Shown here piece by piece: positions 43,521-51,643 of a DNA stretch of 64,000 nucleotides. The translations under genes were made by a program, and so were the position numbers. The notes below the pieces were generated by a model. That model searched no databases, was not told the origin of the DNA, and saw only the letters and a list, made by a program, of their open reading frames with translations. Position 1 is the first letter of the stretch. Each line of letters begins with the position of its first letter. Source of the DNA: CAZJUR01 sp964549525. GTDB taxonomy: Bacteria; Patescibacteriota; Saccharimonadia; Saccharimonadales; Saccharimonadaceae. Location: positions 1 to 64,000 of the forward strand of contig CAZJUR010000002.1 in assembly GCA_964549525.1 (NCBI GenBank), in the 5' to 3' direction.

Positions 43521-43535
43521 GTCTTTAAGACCCAT
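43517..43535 (+). repeat. Perfect hairpin at the inner edge of the left repeat arm
   Basis: ATGGGTCTTTAAGACCCAT has two 9-bp arms around one T. It overlaps the last bases of the left inverted repeat arm. It could be a terminator for a transcript coming from the gap, though the T tract is poor, or a recombinase or regulator site. Confidence 0.5.
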
Positions 43536-43554
43536 TATACCGACTACATGTTTT

Positions 43555-43717
43555 AGTTACGCACACTTTTGATTTTGTAAAGTTAAACCTCCTATTGGAT
43601 AGGACGGGACAATCTGGTTGTATTTTGTAAATATAGCTTGGATTGTTCCGTCTTAGCTTAATAGTTGAGGCGAACCGCACAAAATCTGATCTGATCAGTC
43701 AGATTGCGTGCGTAACT
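43555..43717 (+). other. Structured non-coding stretch upstream of the GC-rich gene
   Basis: Nested inverted repeats: AGTTACGCAC (43555-43564) with GTGCGTAACT (43708-43717), and GACGGGACAATC (43603-43614) with GATTGTTCCGTC (43641-43652, one mismatch). A further hairpin AATCTGA...TCAGATT lies at about 43684-43705. No reading frame was seen. It may be a structured 5' leader of the following gene or part of a mobile element. Together with the N run it fills the long gene-free interval 43292-43748. Confidence 0.5.
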
Positions 43718-43748
43718 TTATCCCGATCACAGAAAGGAGAGTGAGAAG

Positions 43749-45137
43749 ATGCATAGGCGTTTTCTCCTCGTCCTGACCATAGTGGTCGGGACCTTCCTCG
43801 GAACCGCTGCGGCTTCGGCCAGCGGTGGTTACACCCAAGTCCTACCCAATGGTCTGTCGACGAGCAAGTCGGCGGCCAAGAAGCAGGTCCAGCAGCTGGT
43901 ATCGAACGATGCCGGCATCCAGGCCAGGCTCGCAATGGACAACGGCATCTCGGTCAACGAGGTCGCCGGTGCCACGGTCGCCTCCGTCTCCAAGACGAAG
44001 GTCACCATCGGCAAGAACGACGACAATTCGGCCCGCGTGGCAAGTTCCGGCGCAGTCGTGCCGAGCTCGTACATGTACGGGCAGACCGTCACGGCATGGA
44101 AGGTCACGCTGAAGATCAGCGCGACCAAGACAATCGTCGTGAAGTGGAAGCGCGATTGCTCGAACCCCTTCATTCCGAAGGGTAACTCGCGGCCTCCGCT
44201 CCGAATCACGAAGAAGACGAAAGTCTTCACCATGCCATTTAAGAAGTCGAAGACGACTTCGCGTACGGTCGTGTGCCCGTCGGGCCAACAGATCACCGTC
44301 ACGGTGGTCAGCACAATCAAGGGTAAGGTTCGCGTGAAGTCTCTCACTAAGGGCGTTCGGCTCATAAGTCAAAAGATGACAGCGCGAATCTCGATCGACG
44401 TCACAAACGCGATCAAAGTGACGTGCGCGGCACCACCGACGGCACCACCGGGTCCAACGGCAAGCAACGACTGCCCTCAGGGGCAAACACGTGATAGCAA
44501 TAACACGTGTGTTGCGATCGCTGTGCAGTGCAAGGCGAATGAGGTCAAGGACAGCGCAGGCAACTGCGTTGTTCAAAGCAACACTGCCGAGCAGAACTGC
44601 AAGGCGATCGGTGGCACCTTTAACGGTGCCACGCAGTTGTGCACGATCATCATGATCAACGCCAACTGCTCGAATGTAACGGTGGTCAACGGAAGCGGAA
44701 ACGTCGTTTCCACTTCTCAAGAGGGGAACTGCAATTCCTCTCCACCGCCGAGCTGTCCAGCTGGCACGACGGGCGTATACCCGAACTGCCAACCTGTGAA
44801 GGTTGACCACCCGCCGGTGGTCAACATCATGGGTTCTCCCGCTCATCTGTATGTAGGCGGCAACGCCTACGTATGGATTGAGGCCAGCGACTCGGACGGC
44901 GATGCCGTCTCGGTCAAGGTCTCGGCGAGCGGTGCTGGAACGGTGGCGGGCCTTGTGCCCTCTGCCGTCCGGTGGGATGGAACGCCGTGTCCGTCCGGGA
45001 AGTCGTGCTATCGCGCGACGGCCTGGGCGGGTTCGTTTGCTGGGAATATGACCGTCACTGCAACGGTGACGGCCGGTGGCAAGTCGGGCGAGCCTGACTC
45101 CGCTACCTTTCCTGTCAAACCCGACGACTTCGGGTAA
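43749..45137 (+). CDS. GC-rich gene for a secreted Cys-rich protein of unknown function
   Basis: 462 aa with a clear signal peptide (HRRFLLVLTIVVGTFLGTAAASA) and an AAGGAG ribosome-binding site. The first 200 residues are Lys/Ser/Thr/Val-rich and basic. The middle has repeated Cys motifs (DCPQGQTRDSNNTCV, CKANEVKDSAGNCV, NCKAIGGTFNGATQLC), and a C-terminal Ig-like domain starts HPPVVNIMGSP. No wall-sorting signal. GC is about 60%, strongly favouring G or C at third positions, unlike all neighbours. VKDSAGNCV recurs as VKDAQGNCV in the next surface protein. Confidence 0.7.
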   Translation: MHRRFLLVLTIVVGTFLGTAAASASGGYTQVLPNGLSTSKSAAKKQVQQLVSNDAGIQARLAMDNGISVNEVAGATVASVSKTKVTIGKNDDNSARVASSGAVVPSSYMYGQTVTAWKVTLKISATKTIVVKWKRDCSNPFIPKGNSRPPLRITKKTKVFTMPFKKSKTTSRTVVCPSGQQITVTVVSTIKGKVRVKSLTKGVRLISQKMTARISIDVTNAIKVTCAAPPTAPPGPTASNDCPQGQTRDSNNTCVAIAVQCKANEVKDSAGNCVVQSNTAEQNCKAIGGTFNGATQLCTIIMINANCSNVTVVNGSGNVVSTSQEGNCNSSPPPSCPAGTTGVYPNCQPVKVDHPPVVNIMGSPAHLYVGGNAYVWIEASDSDGDAVSVKVSASGAGTVAGLVPSAVRWDGTPCPSGKSCYRATAWAGSFAGNMTVTATVTAGGKSGEPDSATFPVKPDDFG

Positions 45138-45198
45138 AAAGTCGAGAGGTATACGGCTCGCCTCTGCTGAAAAAAGAGCTGAAGACATGTAGATCGGT

Positions 45199-45227
45199 GG
45201 CGGGTGTGCGCTAGTCGCGCACCCGCC
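45199..45227 (+). terminator. GC-rich hairpin after the GC-rich gene, possible terminator
   Basis: GGCGGGTGTGCGC (45199-45211) pairs with GCGCACCCGCC (45217-45227) with one bulge, loop TAGTC. No T run follows, so intrinsic termination is unsure. Confidence 0.5.
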
Positions 45228-45229
45228 CC

Positions 45230-45276
45230 GACTGCTTCTCCTTGTTGAGTTTTTAACTCCGAGTAGAGAGGCAGTC
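45230..45276 (+). repeat. Second nested hairpin after the GC-rich gene
   Basis: GACTGCTTCTC (45230-45240) pairs with GAGAGGCAGTC (45266-45276) with one G:T pair. Inside is GAGTT (45247-45251) with AACTC (45255-45259). It lies 23 bp before the right inverted repeat arm. Confidence 0.55.
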
Positions 45277-45298
45277 GCTTTCCAAGATATTAAAGAAA

Positions 45299-45319
45299 CC
45301 ATGCCTACCTAGTTTGTAA
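45299..45319 (-). repeat. Right arm of the 21-bp inverted repeat
   Basis: CCATGCCTACCTAGTTTGTAA without its last base spans 45299-45318; 45319 extends the match by one. It is the inverted partner of 43500-43520 and lies 28 bp before the next start codon, in the leader or promoter region of the anchored surface protein gene. Confidence 0.8.
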
Positions 45320-45347
45320 AATCCAATTTATAAAGGAGATCCATATT

Positions 45348-46115
45348 ATGATCAATGCTTTAAAAGTGGCTGTAGCAGCTTTTGCTGTTCCAGCAATGAT
45401 CGCTAGCACACCAGTTATGGCAGTTGCTGCCGGTCAAATCGAAGGTGGCGACATCTATCGAGTAAAAAATGTTACTAAAGGTGGTGCGTTTACTGATCCT
45501 GCAGATGCTACTTGTGGCGATACTGTACAGTTCCGTGTTCGTATCCATAATCCAGGCCCTGACGCTCTTACTGGTGTTACTGCTTCAGCAACACTTAACA
45601 CAGCCGAAGGTACTAGCCACAGTTCAAACATGACTGTAAGTGCAACAAATGCAAACCCTACTAGCACAAGCGACAGCGCAGGTGTTAAAACCGACAAAAG
45701 CTCAACAATCAGCTACGTTGCTGGTTCGACTCAACTACTTGATGCAAATGGCGCTGTTATGCAAAATCTTGCTGATGGTATCGTTGGTGGAAGCGTAAAC
45801 ATCCCAGGTGGTGTTGGCGTTTCAACCGAGCAAAAACGTTTTGTACAGTTTGATGCAAAGATTGATTGTAAAACTATCGATGTTTGCCCAAACATTCCAG
45901 GAAACCAAGCTGAGATTCCTGCTGGTAAAGTAAAGGACGCTCAGGGTAACTGTGTTGATAAAACAACAGTAACTGTAACTGAGAATAAAACTGCTCATAC
46001 TCCAGCAGCGATACCATCGACTGGTCCTGCTGAGATCGTTAGCGGATTTACTGGTGTAACTGCGCTCGGATATGGTATTCGCCGATATCTTGAGAGCCGT
46101 AACATCTTGAAATAA
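45348..46115 (+). CDS. Surface protein with DUF11-like domain and IPSTG sorting-type anchor
   Basis: 255 aa. The signal peptide is KVAVAAFAVPAMIASTPVMA VA. A DUF11-like domain (DTVQFRVRIHNPGPDALTGV) is followed by a Cys-containing stretch (VCPNIPGNQAEIPAGKVKDA, GNCVDK), a Thr/Val linker and a C-terminal anchor: IPSTG, a short hydrophobic segment and IRRYLESRNILK. AAGGAG precedes ATG. Back to genome-typical composition. Probably a wall- or membrane-anchored surface component, possibly abundant given the strong ribosome-binding site and terminator. Confidence 0.8.
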   Translation: MINALKVAVAAFAVPAMIASTPVMAVAAGQIEGGDIYRVKNVTKGGAFTDPADATCGDTVQFRVRIHNPGPDALTGVTASATLNTAEGTSHSSNMTVSATNANPTSTSDSAGVKTDKSSTISYVAGSTQLLDANGAVMQNLADGIVGGSVNIPGGVGVSTEQKRFVQFDAKIDCKTIDVCPNIPGNQAEIPAGKVKDAQGNCVDKTTVTVTENKTAHTPAAIPSTGPAEIVSGFTGVTALGYGIRRYLESRNILK

Positions 46116-46166
46116 GAAAGCCTGACCGCTCCCTCGAAGCCTTCAGGTTTCAGATTTCAACTCAAT

Positions 46167-46200
46167 AAACCCCGTCTTGTCAGAAGCGGGGTTTTATTTT
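46167..46200 (+). terminator. Rho-independent terminator
   Basis: AACCCCG (46168-46174) with CGGGGTT (46187-46193), a 12-nt loop and a T-rich tail. Confidence 0.88.
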
Positions 46201-46210
46201 ACCTACAATT

Positions 46211-46228
46211 CGGCCTGATCGGGACAAA
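46211..46228. promoter_or_regulatory. Degenerate CCCGATCGGG palindrome, copy 4 (upstream of pgk)
   Basis: The right half GATCGGGACAA (46217-46227) is intact and the left half reads CGGCCT instead of TGTCCC. GTGTAAT follows at about the spacing of the -10-like sequence at copies 1 and 2. pgk has its own TATAAT at 46264-46269. Confidence 0.45.
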
Positions 46229-46280
46229 TATCGTGTAATTTGTTTCAAAAGGGGAGGGTAGCGTATAATTTAACATACCG

Positions 46281-47513
46281 ATGCGTGGGCAATACTTTCA
46301 TAAAAAAACAGTACGCGACGTGCCGCTCGATGGCCAAACTGTTCTCTTGCGGGCTGATTATAATGTGCCGTTGAGCAGCAAGGGACAGATTGACGACGAT
46401 TACCGGATTCGACAGAGTATTCCCACTCTGACGTACCTCCTGAAAGAACGCCGCTGCGCTGTCGTAGTCTGTTCGCATCTCGGTCGTCCAGAAGGTGCAC
46501 CGAATCCTCAGTTTAGCCTGAAGCCGGTGGCGCACGTCCTAGAGAAGCTACTTGGTGTGCCAGTAGCGTTTATCGAGGCTTCTATCGGCGACAAAGTAAC
46601 GGTAGCTACCAAACGTCTTCGCCCTGGTCAAATAGTTCTCTTAGAAAATCTTCGCTTTCATGCCGAAGAAGAAGCCAATAAAGATTCGTTTGCTAAAAAA
46701 CTGGCTCATGATACGCATGCTCGGTATTTTGTTCAAGATGGATTTGGTGTGGTGCACCGCGCGCATGCCAGCACCGATGCTATCACGCACTATCTCCCCA
46801 GTGTGGGCGGACTACTTATAGAGCGAGAATACCAGCATATTTTAAAAGCTATGCGGCATCCTGACCGACCGCTAACTGCCGTACTCGGTGGCGCAAAAAT
46901 CGCCGATAAGATAGAGGTAATTGATGAATTTATCAAAATTGCTGACAAAATCGTGATCGGCGGAGCTATGGCTAATACTTTTTTACATTATCATGGCATC
47001 AAAACTGGCAAAAGCTTGATAGAACCAGATGAGAAAACGATTATAGAAAAAATATATGTCGATGCAGCAAAAAAAGTAGGACTTGAGAAAGTAGCACAAT
47101 TTATTATACTTCCCCATGACGTTGCAGTTGCGCAACATATTGATGCTCACGAACCTCGCAAAGAGATTAATGTTCATAAAGTTCATGCCAAAGAGATCAT
47201 TTTAGATATTGGTACCAAATCGATAGGTGATATCGAGAAGGCGATCGGAAACAGTGGTACGGTGATATGGAATGGCACATTGGGCTATGCAGAACTGCTG
47301 AATTTTAGCTATGCTTCAGCGAGATTAGCGAGGCATCTAGCGATACATCCACAAATTACTTCGATAATAGGCGGCGGCGATACAGCGGACTTTATTTTAG
47401 ATTGGGATAAGCGTAAAGGGCGAAGCTTTACTCATATTTCTACGGGAGGTGGAGCGAGTCTGGAGCTGATGAGCGGTAAAAAATTACCAGGCGTTGAAGC
47501 GCTGATGAAGTAA
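46281..47513 (+). CDS. pgk: Phosphoglycerate kinase
   Basis: 410 aa. Substrate-binding VLLRADYNVPL and CSHLGRPEGAPN, then LLENLRFHAEEEAN, the hinge region with VLGGAKIADKIEV, and the C-terminal nucleotide site TGGGASLELM. It makes ATP from 1,3-bisphosphoglycerate in glycolysis. tpiA follows. TATAAT (46264-46269) lies 11 nt before ATG. Confidence 0.96.
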   Translation: MRGQYFHKKTVRDVPLDGQTVLLRADYNVPLSSKGQIDDDYRIRQSIPTLTYLLKERRCAVVVCSHLGRPEGAPNPQFSLKPVAHVLEKLLGVPVAFIEASIGDKVTVATKRLRPGQIVLLENLRFHAEEEANKDSFAKKLAHDTHARYFVQDGFGVVHRAHASTDAITHYLPSVGGLLIEREYQHILKAMRHPDRPLTAVLGGAKIADKIEVIDEFIKIADKIVIGGAMANTFLHYHGIKTGKSLIEPDEKTIIEKIYVDAAKKVGLEKVAQFIILPHDVAVAQHIDAHEPRKEINVHKVHAKEIILDIGTKSIGDIEKAIGNSGTVIWNGTLGYAELLNFSYASARLARHLAIHPQITSIIGGGDTADFILDWDKRKGRSFTHISTGGGASLELMSGKKLPGVEALMK

Positions 47514-47605
47514 GCGGAAAGTCAGGGCTAAGAGGAATCTTTATTGCGCCGATATTCTACTCGTAGTAAAATAAAGGAAATTAATCATAAGCAGACGGGC
47601 ATCCT

Positions 47606-48385
47606 GTGGCAACAAAACGCAAGACTCTCATTATCGGTAATTGGAAAATGAACCTCAACATTCAAGAGGCGAGTTTATATGTTCATGAACTAAGCAAACT
47701 TATCACTATTCATCCAGATGTAGAAGTCGTTTTAGCACCGACCATGCTTGCCTTGCCGGCAGTCAGTTTGCAGATAAAGCGGCGACAATTTAAGCTGGCT
47801 GCTCAAAATGTGTATTGGCGAGATGAGGGAGCGTACACTGGTGAAGTTTCGGCTGCTATGCTCAGAGGCGTTTGTGAATATGTTATCGTCGGACATTCAG
47901 AAAGACGGCATATATTTCATGAATCAGATAAAACGATTCGCATGAAAGTTCAGGCTGTCCTGCGAAGTGGTCTCCGACCAATCTTGTGTGTCGGTGAAAC
48001 AGCTGACGAGCGAGTACATAACGAAACAAAACATGTTTTGACTGATCAATTAACTGCTGGACTGGCGAATATTACAAGTGAAGAAATGAAAGATGTTATG
48101 ATTGCATATGAACCAGTCTGGGCGATTGGGACAGGAAGAAATGCGACGGTTCATGATGCTGCTCAAGCTGCACAAATGATACGTCATCATATCGCGGCCC
48201 ATTTTGGCGAAAAAGTTGCTAAAAAAACACTGGTTTTGTATGGCGGAAGTGTCAGTGGTGATAATGCTCAAAGTTATGTAAATGACGCGACTATCGATGG
48301 ATTGCTCGTCGGGGGTGCCAGCCTCAGAGCAAAAGAATTTCAACAAATAGTAAAAGGTGCACACCATAAGAAAGGAGGAGCATAA
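47606..48385 (+). CDS. tpiA: Triosephosphate isomerase
   Basis: 259 aa starting at GTG. IIGNWKMN carries the catalytic Lys (about residue 14), VIVGHSERR the His and AYEPVWAIGTG the Glu; the phosphate loop LYGGSVSGDNA and GLLVGGASL are intact. It interconverts dihydroxyacetone phosphate and glyceraldehyde 3-phosphate. The 92 bp between pgk and tpiA show no clear promoter. A single nucleotide separates it from the next gene. Confidence 0.96.
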   Translation: MATKRKTLIIGNWKMNLNIQEASLYVHELSKLITIHPDVEVVLAPTMLALPAVSLQIKRRQFKLAAQNVYWRDEGAYTGEVSAAMLRGVCEYVIVGHSERRHIFHESDKTIRMKVQAVLRSGLRPILCVGETADERVHNETKHVLTDQLTAGLANITSEEMKDVMIAYEPVWAIGTGRNATVHDAAQAAQMIRHHIAAHFGEKVAKKTLVLYGGSVSGDNAQSYVNDATIDGLLVGGASLRAKEFQQIVKGAHHKKGGA

Positions 48386-48386
48386 C

Positions 48387-49454
48387 ATGTCGGACATTGA
48401 TTTTGATGAACTAGACCGCGCCATCAATAAGGTTGTGGGAAAAGATGATAAAAAACCTGAAACGACTGCGACAGAAAATACTACTGACTCACCAAGCCGC
48501 AGTACGAACGGTCGTTTCATGGATCTTGTGCATCCTTCTTCTGATATGAAAAGCGAAGCAGGCGAAACGTCAATGATGTCGCATAGTACCTCTAAGCTTG
48601 ATCAGTCGCTCCAAGAAAACAATATTTCTCTGGCAGAAAGTGGAGCTGATACTAAAAAGGATATAGTTATAGACAAAAATGAGGTAGCCGAAAACGCTGC
48701 TTCACTCTCGAGCGATCAGACAGAACCAGACACGACTTCTATGCCAGATCCACTTGATTTTTCTCCACATACTCAAAAAACGGAGAGTCAAGAGACGCCT
48801 GAAAGCAGCGCTACAGACACTGAAGAGTCAAAAAATGCTACGGAACCTTCTCTTACACCCTTCTTGCCTGATGCCCCTCCGGTGGAAAAGCGACCACTTG
48901 GCGGCTGGGATCCTTCAGCAGGAGAAAAAGATTACTCGAAGGTTATAGATGAAATTAAACATAAAACTTCTGATCAAGAAAGCTCGCCCGAAGAAACGTC
49001 GATTGTTTTGCCACCAGAATTAGAGAAAGAGTTGGTCCAGATAGAAGAATCAAGTAATTTAGTTGAGCCTGATGCTGCGGATAAAGCGTCAGAATCAGAT
49101 AAAAAAGATGATGACACTCAGGAAGACCAGACAGAGGACACACCATCCTCACCACCAACACCGTCTGTTGAAAAAAAAGATAAAGATATCTCTGGACTGC
49201 TCGCAACTGGTTCGATACCTACACAATATAAAACAACTCCTTCTCGTAGTGAAACTTCCACACCACAAGACAGCCATCCCTTGTTTGATGATAAAACGAC
49301 TTCAGTCAATGCATCGTCAAAACATTCATCTAAAAAATCATCTACCCATGTCTTGCGCTGGGTCATGATCATCATTGGTTTATTACTACTTGGAGCTACT
49401 ATTGGGGCAGCTGCCTACGTTTTTATCAGTGGTAATCAAGCTTTTCCGCTATAA
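48387..49454 (+). CDS. Acidic low-complexity membrane protein starting MSDIDFDELDRA
   Basis: 355 aa. The N-terminus (SDIDFDELDRAINKVVGKDD) matches a family I associate with Saccharibacteria. A long acidic Ser/Thr/Glu/Asp-rich disordered region follows to about residue 325, then one C-terminal transmembrane segment (WVMIIIGLLLLGATIGAAAY). The bulk should be cytoplasmic with a short external tail. ATG 48387 is set by GGAGGAG 6 nt upstream. Unknown function; a scaffold or tether is possible. Confidence 0.7.
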   Translation: MSDIDFDELDRAINKVVGKDDKKPETTATENTTDSPSRSTNGRFMDLVHPSSDMKSEAGETSMMSHSTSKLDQSLQENNISLAESGADTKKDIVIDKNEVAENAASLSSDQTEPDTTSMPDPLDFSPHTQKTESQETPESSATDTEESKNATEPSLTPFLPDAPPVEKRPLGGWDPSAGEKDYSKVIDEIKHKTSDQESSPEETSIVLPPELEKELVQIEESSNLVEPDAADKASESDKKDDDTQEDQTEDTPSSPPTPSVEKKDKDISGLLATGSIPTQYKTTPSRSETSTPQDSHPLFDDKTTSVNASSKHSSKKSSTHVLRWVMIIIGLLLLGATIGAAAYVFISGNQAFPL

Positions 49455-49466
49455 TAGTAGTGACAT

Positions 49467-51611
49467 ATGGCTGAATCTTCTCTTCTTTACGGGCTTAATG
49501 ATGCGCAAAAGCAAGCAGTTCTGCATAGTCAAGGTCCGCTCCTATTGCTCGCGGGGGCTGGTTCGGGTAAGACAAAAACAGTCACGCATCGAATTGCGTA
49601 TCTCGTGCAACATACCCAAGTGCCTGCGGAACGCATTTTAGCAGTTACTTTTACAAATAAAGCAGCGACTGAGATGCGAGAACGGTTAGCTCATATTTTA
49701 CAGGTGGCGCATCCGACGAGAAGTTTTTTCCCCTGGATGGGAACATTTCATTCTATTTGTGTCCGTATGTTACGTATTGATGGAGAACAGATCGAAATTC
49801 CCAGAGAGTTCGTTATATTTGACGACAATGATAGCATCAACACCATTAAACAAGTTGCTAAAGAACATCATATTGATGAAAAAAAACATTCAGCTCGCTC
49901 AATCCAAGCCTCCATTAGTCAGGCTAAAAATGAACTTGTCACCCCGTCAGAATATGAACAAACTGCACGTCTACCGCTCCAAAAAGTAGTTGCAAAACTG
50001 TATCCAGCTTATGAAAAAAAGTTGCGTGAGGCACGTGGGCTTGATTTTGATGATATTATCGGTCAAACTGTTCGACTTTTATCGACTATTACCGATATTC
50101 GCCAAAAGTGGCAAAACTATTTTCATAGCATTATGATTGACGAGTATCAAGATACTAATAAAGCACAGTATCAGCTGATAAAATTACTCCTTAATCCTAC
50201 GCACAATAACATATGCGTCGTAGGAGACGACTGGCAAAGTATTTATAGTTGGCGGGGTGCTGATTATACGAATATTCTTCGTTTTGAATCCGACTATCCG
50301 GGAACAACGGTCATAAAACTTGAGCAAAATTATCGGTCAACAAAACCAATCTTGGATGCCGCCCATGCTGTTATTGAAAAAAATACAGCACGTTCTACAA
50401 AAAAGTTGTGGACAGCCCAAACCGAAGGTGCACCGGTGCATGTTTCATACCCTGCGAATGAGCATCAAGAGGCAGAATTTATTGTCGGTCATGTTATTCA
50501 AGAAGTCCGTAAAGGTACGAGGCAATATCGTGATTTTGCTGTTTTGTATCGTACCAACGCTCAGAGCCGCTCACTCGAAGACAGTATGATTCGCTATGGT
50601 ATACCGTATAAAATTGTAGGCGGTGTGCGTTTCTATGATCGAAAAGAAATCAAGGATATTTTAGCGTATTTACGGCTACTGTATCAGCCGCGAGATCTCA
50701 CGAGCTTTCAGCGGATCGTCAATATTCCAGCACGGGGGATCGGGCAGGTTTCTCAAGAAAAATTTATCCATTGGCATAGCGGTTTTGACCGTGATATCAT
50801 CAGTAGCCTTACAGGTGCATCTGATTGTCACACTATTACTCCACGCGCTCGACAGGCATTTACAGAACTTGGGGCGCTACTTACTCATCTGCAAGAGGAT
50901 CGACACAACATGAATTTAGCCGATTTTATAGAGTCGATCATTCATCGGCTCCAATATCTTGCTTATTTAGATGACGGTACCATACAAGCAGAAGATCGAC
51001 AAAATAACGTCCGTGAACTTTTATCTGTTGCTACACAATATATAGATTTGGGATTAGATGGCTTTTTGGAAGAAGTGGCACTTGTCACTCATCTCGATGA
51101 AATGAATGAAACATCCAACAGTGTGACGCTAATGACACTGCATGCTGCTAAAGGTCTTGAGTTTCCTGTAGTATTCATGACAGGTATGGAAGAATCGCTT
51201 TTCCCGCATTCTCGGGCTATGTTTGATGCCCAAGAGATGGAAGAGGAGCGACGTCTGTGTTATGTTGGGATGACACGCGCAAAAGAAGAACTCTATCTCA
51301 GCGCAGCCAGCTCACGACTGATATTTGGTACAAAGCAATTCAACATGCCATCACGTTTTCTCAAAGATCTTGAAGCAGGAGAAGTCGATCATATAGCACC
51401 ATCTTCGGCTTCACCCTCATTTTTGGAATCTGAAATTATATATGATACGCCTGAGTACGCTCTTGAGCCAGGTGATCGAGTCGCTCATACTACCTTTGGA
51501 AAGGGCACAGTCGTTCAGGTAATGGATACAATGGCTGAAATTTCTTTTGATACCATCGGTGTCAAAAAGCTAAATACCAGTTTTGCGCCGATCACAAAAA
51601 TTGATTCTTAG
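49467..51611 (+). CDS. UvrD/PcrA-type superfamily 1 DNA helicase
   Basis: 714 aa. Motif Q/I: LNDAQKQAVLHSQGPLLLLA with GAGSGKT; motif Ia VTFTNKAATEMRERL; motif II IDEYQDTN; motif III VGDDWQSIYSWRGAD; motif IV EQNYRSTKPIL; motif V TLMTLHAAKGLEFPVVF; motif VI RRLCYVGMTRAKE. A 3'-5' helicase for repair and replication; the C-terminal GDRVAHTTFGKGTV segment resembles the PcrA tail. Confidence 0.95.
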   Translation: MAESSLLYGLNDAQKQAVLHSQGPLLLLAGAGSGKTKTVTHRIAYLVQHTQVPAERILAVTFTNKAATEMRERLAHILQVAHPTRSFFPWMGTFHSICVRMLRIDGEQIEIPREFVIFDDNDSINTIKQVAKEHHIDEKKHSARSIQASISQAKNELVTPSEYEQTARLPLQKVVAKLYPAYEKKLREARGLDFDDIIGQTVRLLSTITDIRQKWQNYFHSIMIDEYQDTNKAQYQLIKLLLNPTHNNICVVGDDWQSIYSWRGADYTNILRFESDYPGTTVIKLEQNYRSTKPILDAAHAVIEKNTARSTKKLWTAQTEGAPVHVSYPANEHQEAEFIVGHVIQEVRKGTRQYRDFAVLYRTNAQSRSLEDSMIRYGIPYKIVGGVRFYDRKEIKDILAYLRLLYQPRDLTSFQRIVNIPARGIGQVSQEKFIHWHSGFDRDIISSLTGASDCHTITPRARQAFTELGALLTHLQEDRHNMNLADFIESIIHRLQYLAYLDDGTIQAEDRQNNVRELLSVATQYIDLGLDGFLEEVALVTHLDEMNETSNSVTLMTLHAAKGLEFPVVFMTGMEESLFPHSRAMFDAQEMEEERRLCYVGMTRAKEELYLSAASSRLIFGTKQFNMPSRFLKDLEAGEVDHIAPSSASPSFLESEIIYDTPEYALEPGDRVAHTTFGKGTVVQVMDTMAEISFDTIGVKKLNTSFAPITKIDS

Positions 51612-51643
51612 TGTATTATTTGCTACAATAGATCCTACTGAGT

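Noticed and set aside
43555..43717. Integron attC site
   Set aside because: The outer arms do not fit the GTTRRRY/RYYYAAC core-site pattern and no integrase is visible.
43749..45137. Definite horizontal transfer or contamination
   Set aside because: Composition is anomalous, but the adjoining gap and inverted repeats leave misassembly, mobile element and true host gene all possible, so no firm call.
43842..45302. 486-aa open frame on the minus strand opposite the GC-rich gene
   Set aside because: Arg/His-rich translation typical of a shadow frame in GC-rich coding DNA; the plus strand has a signal peptide, ribosome-binding site and Cys motifs.
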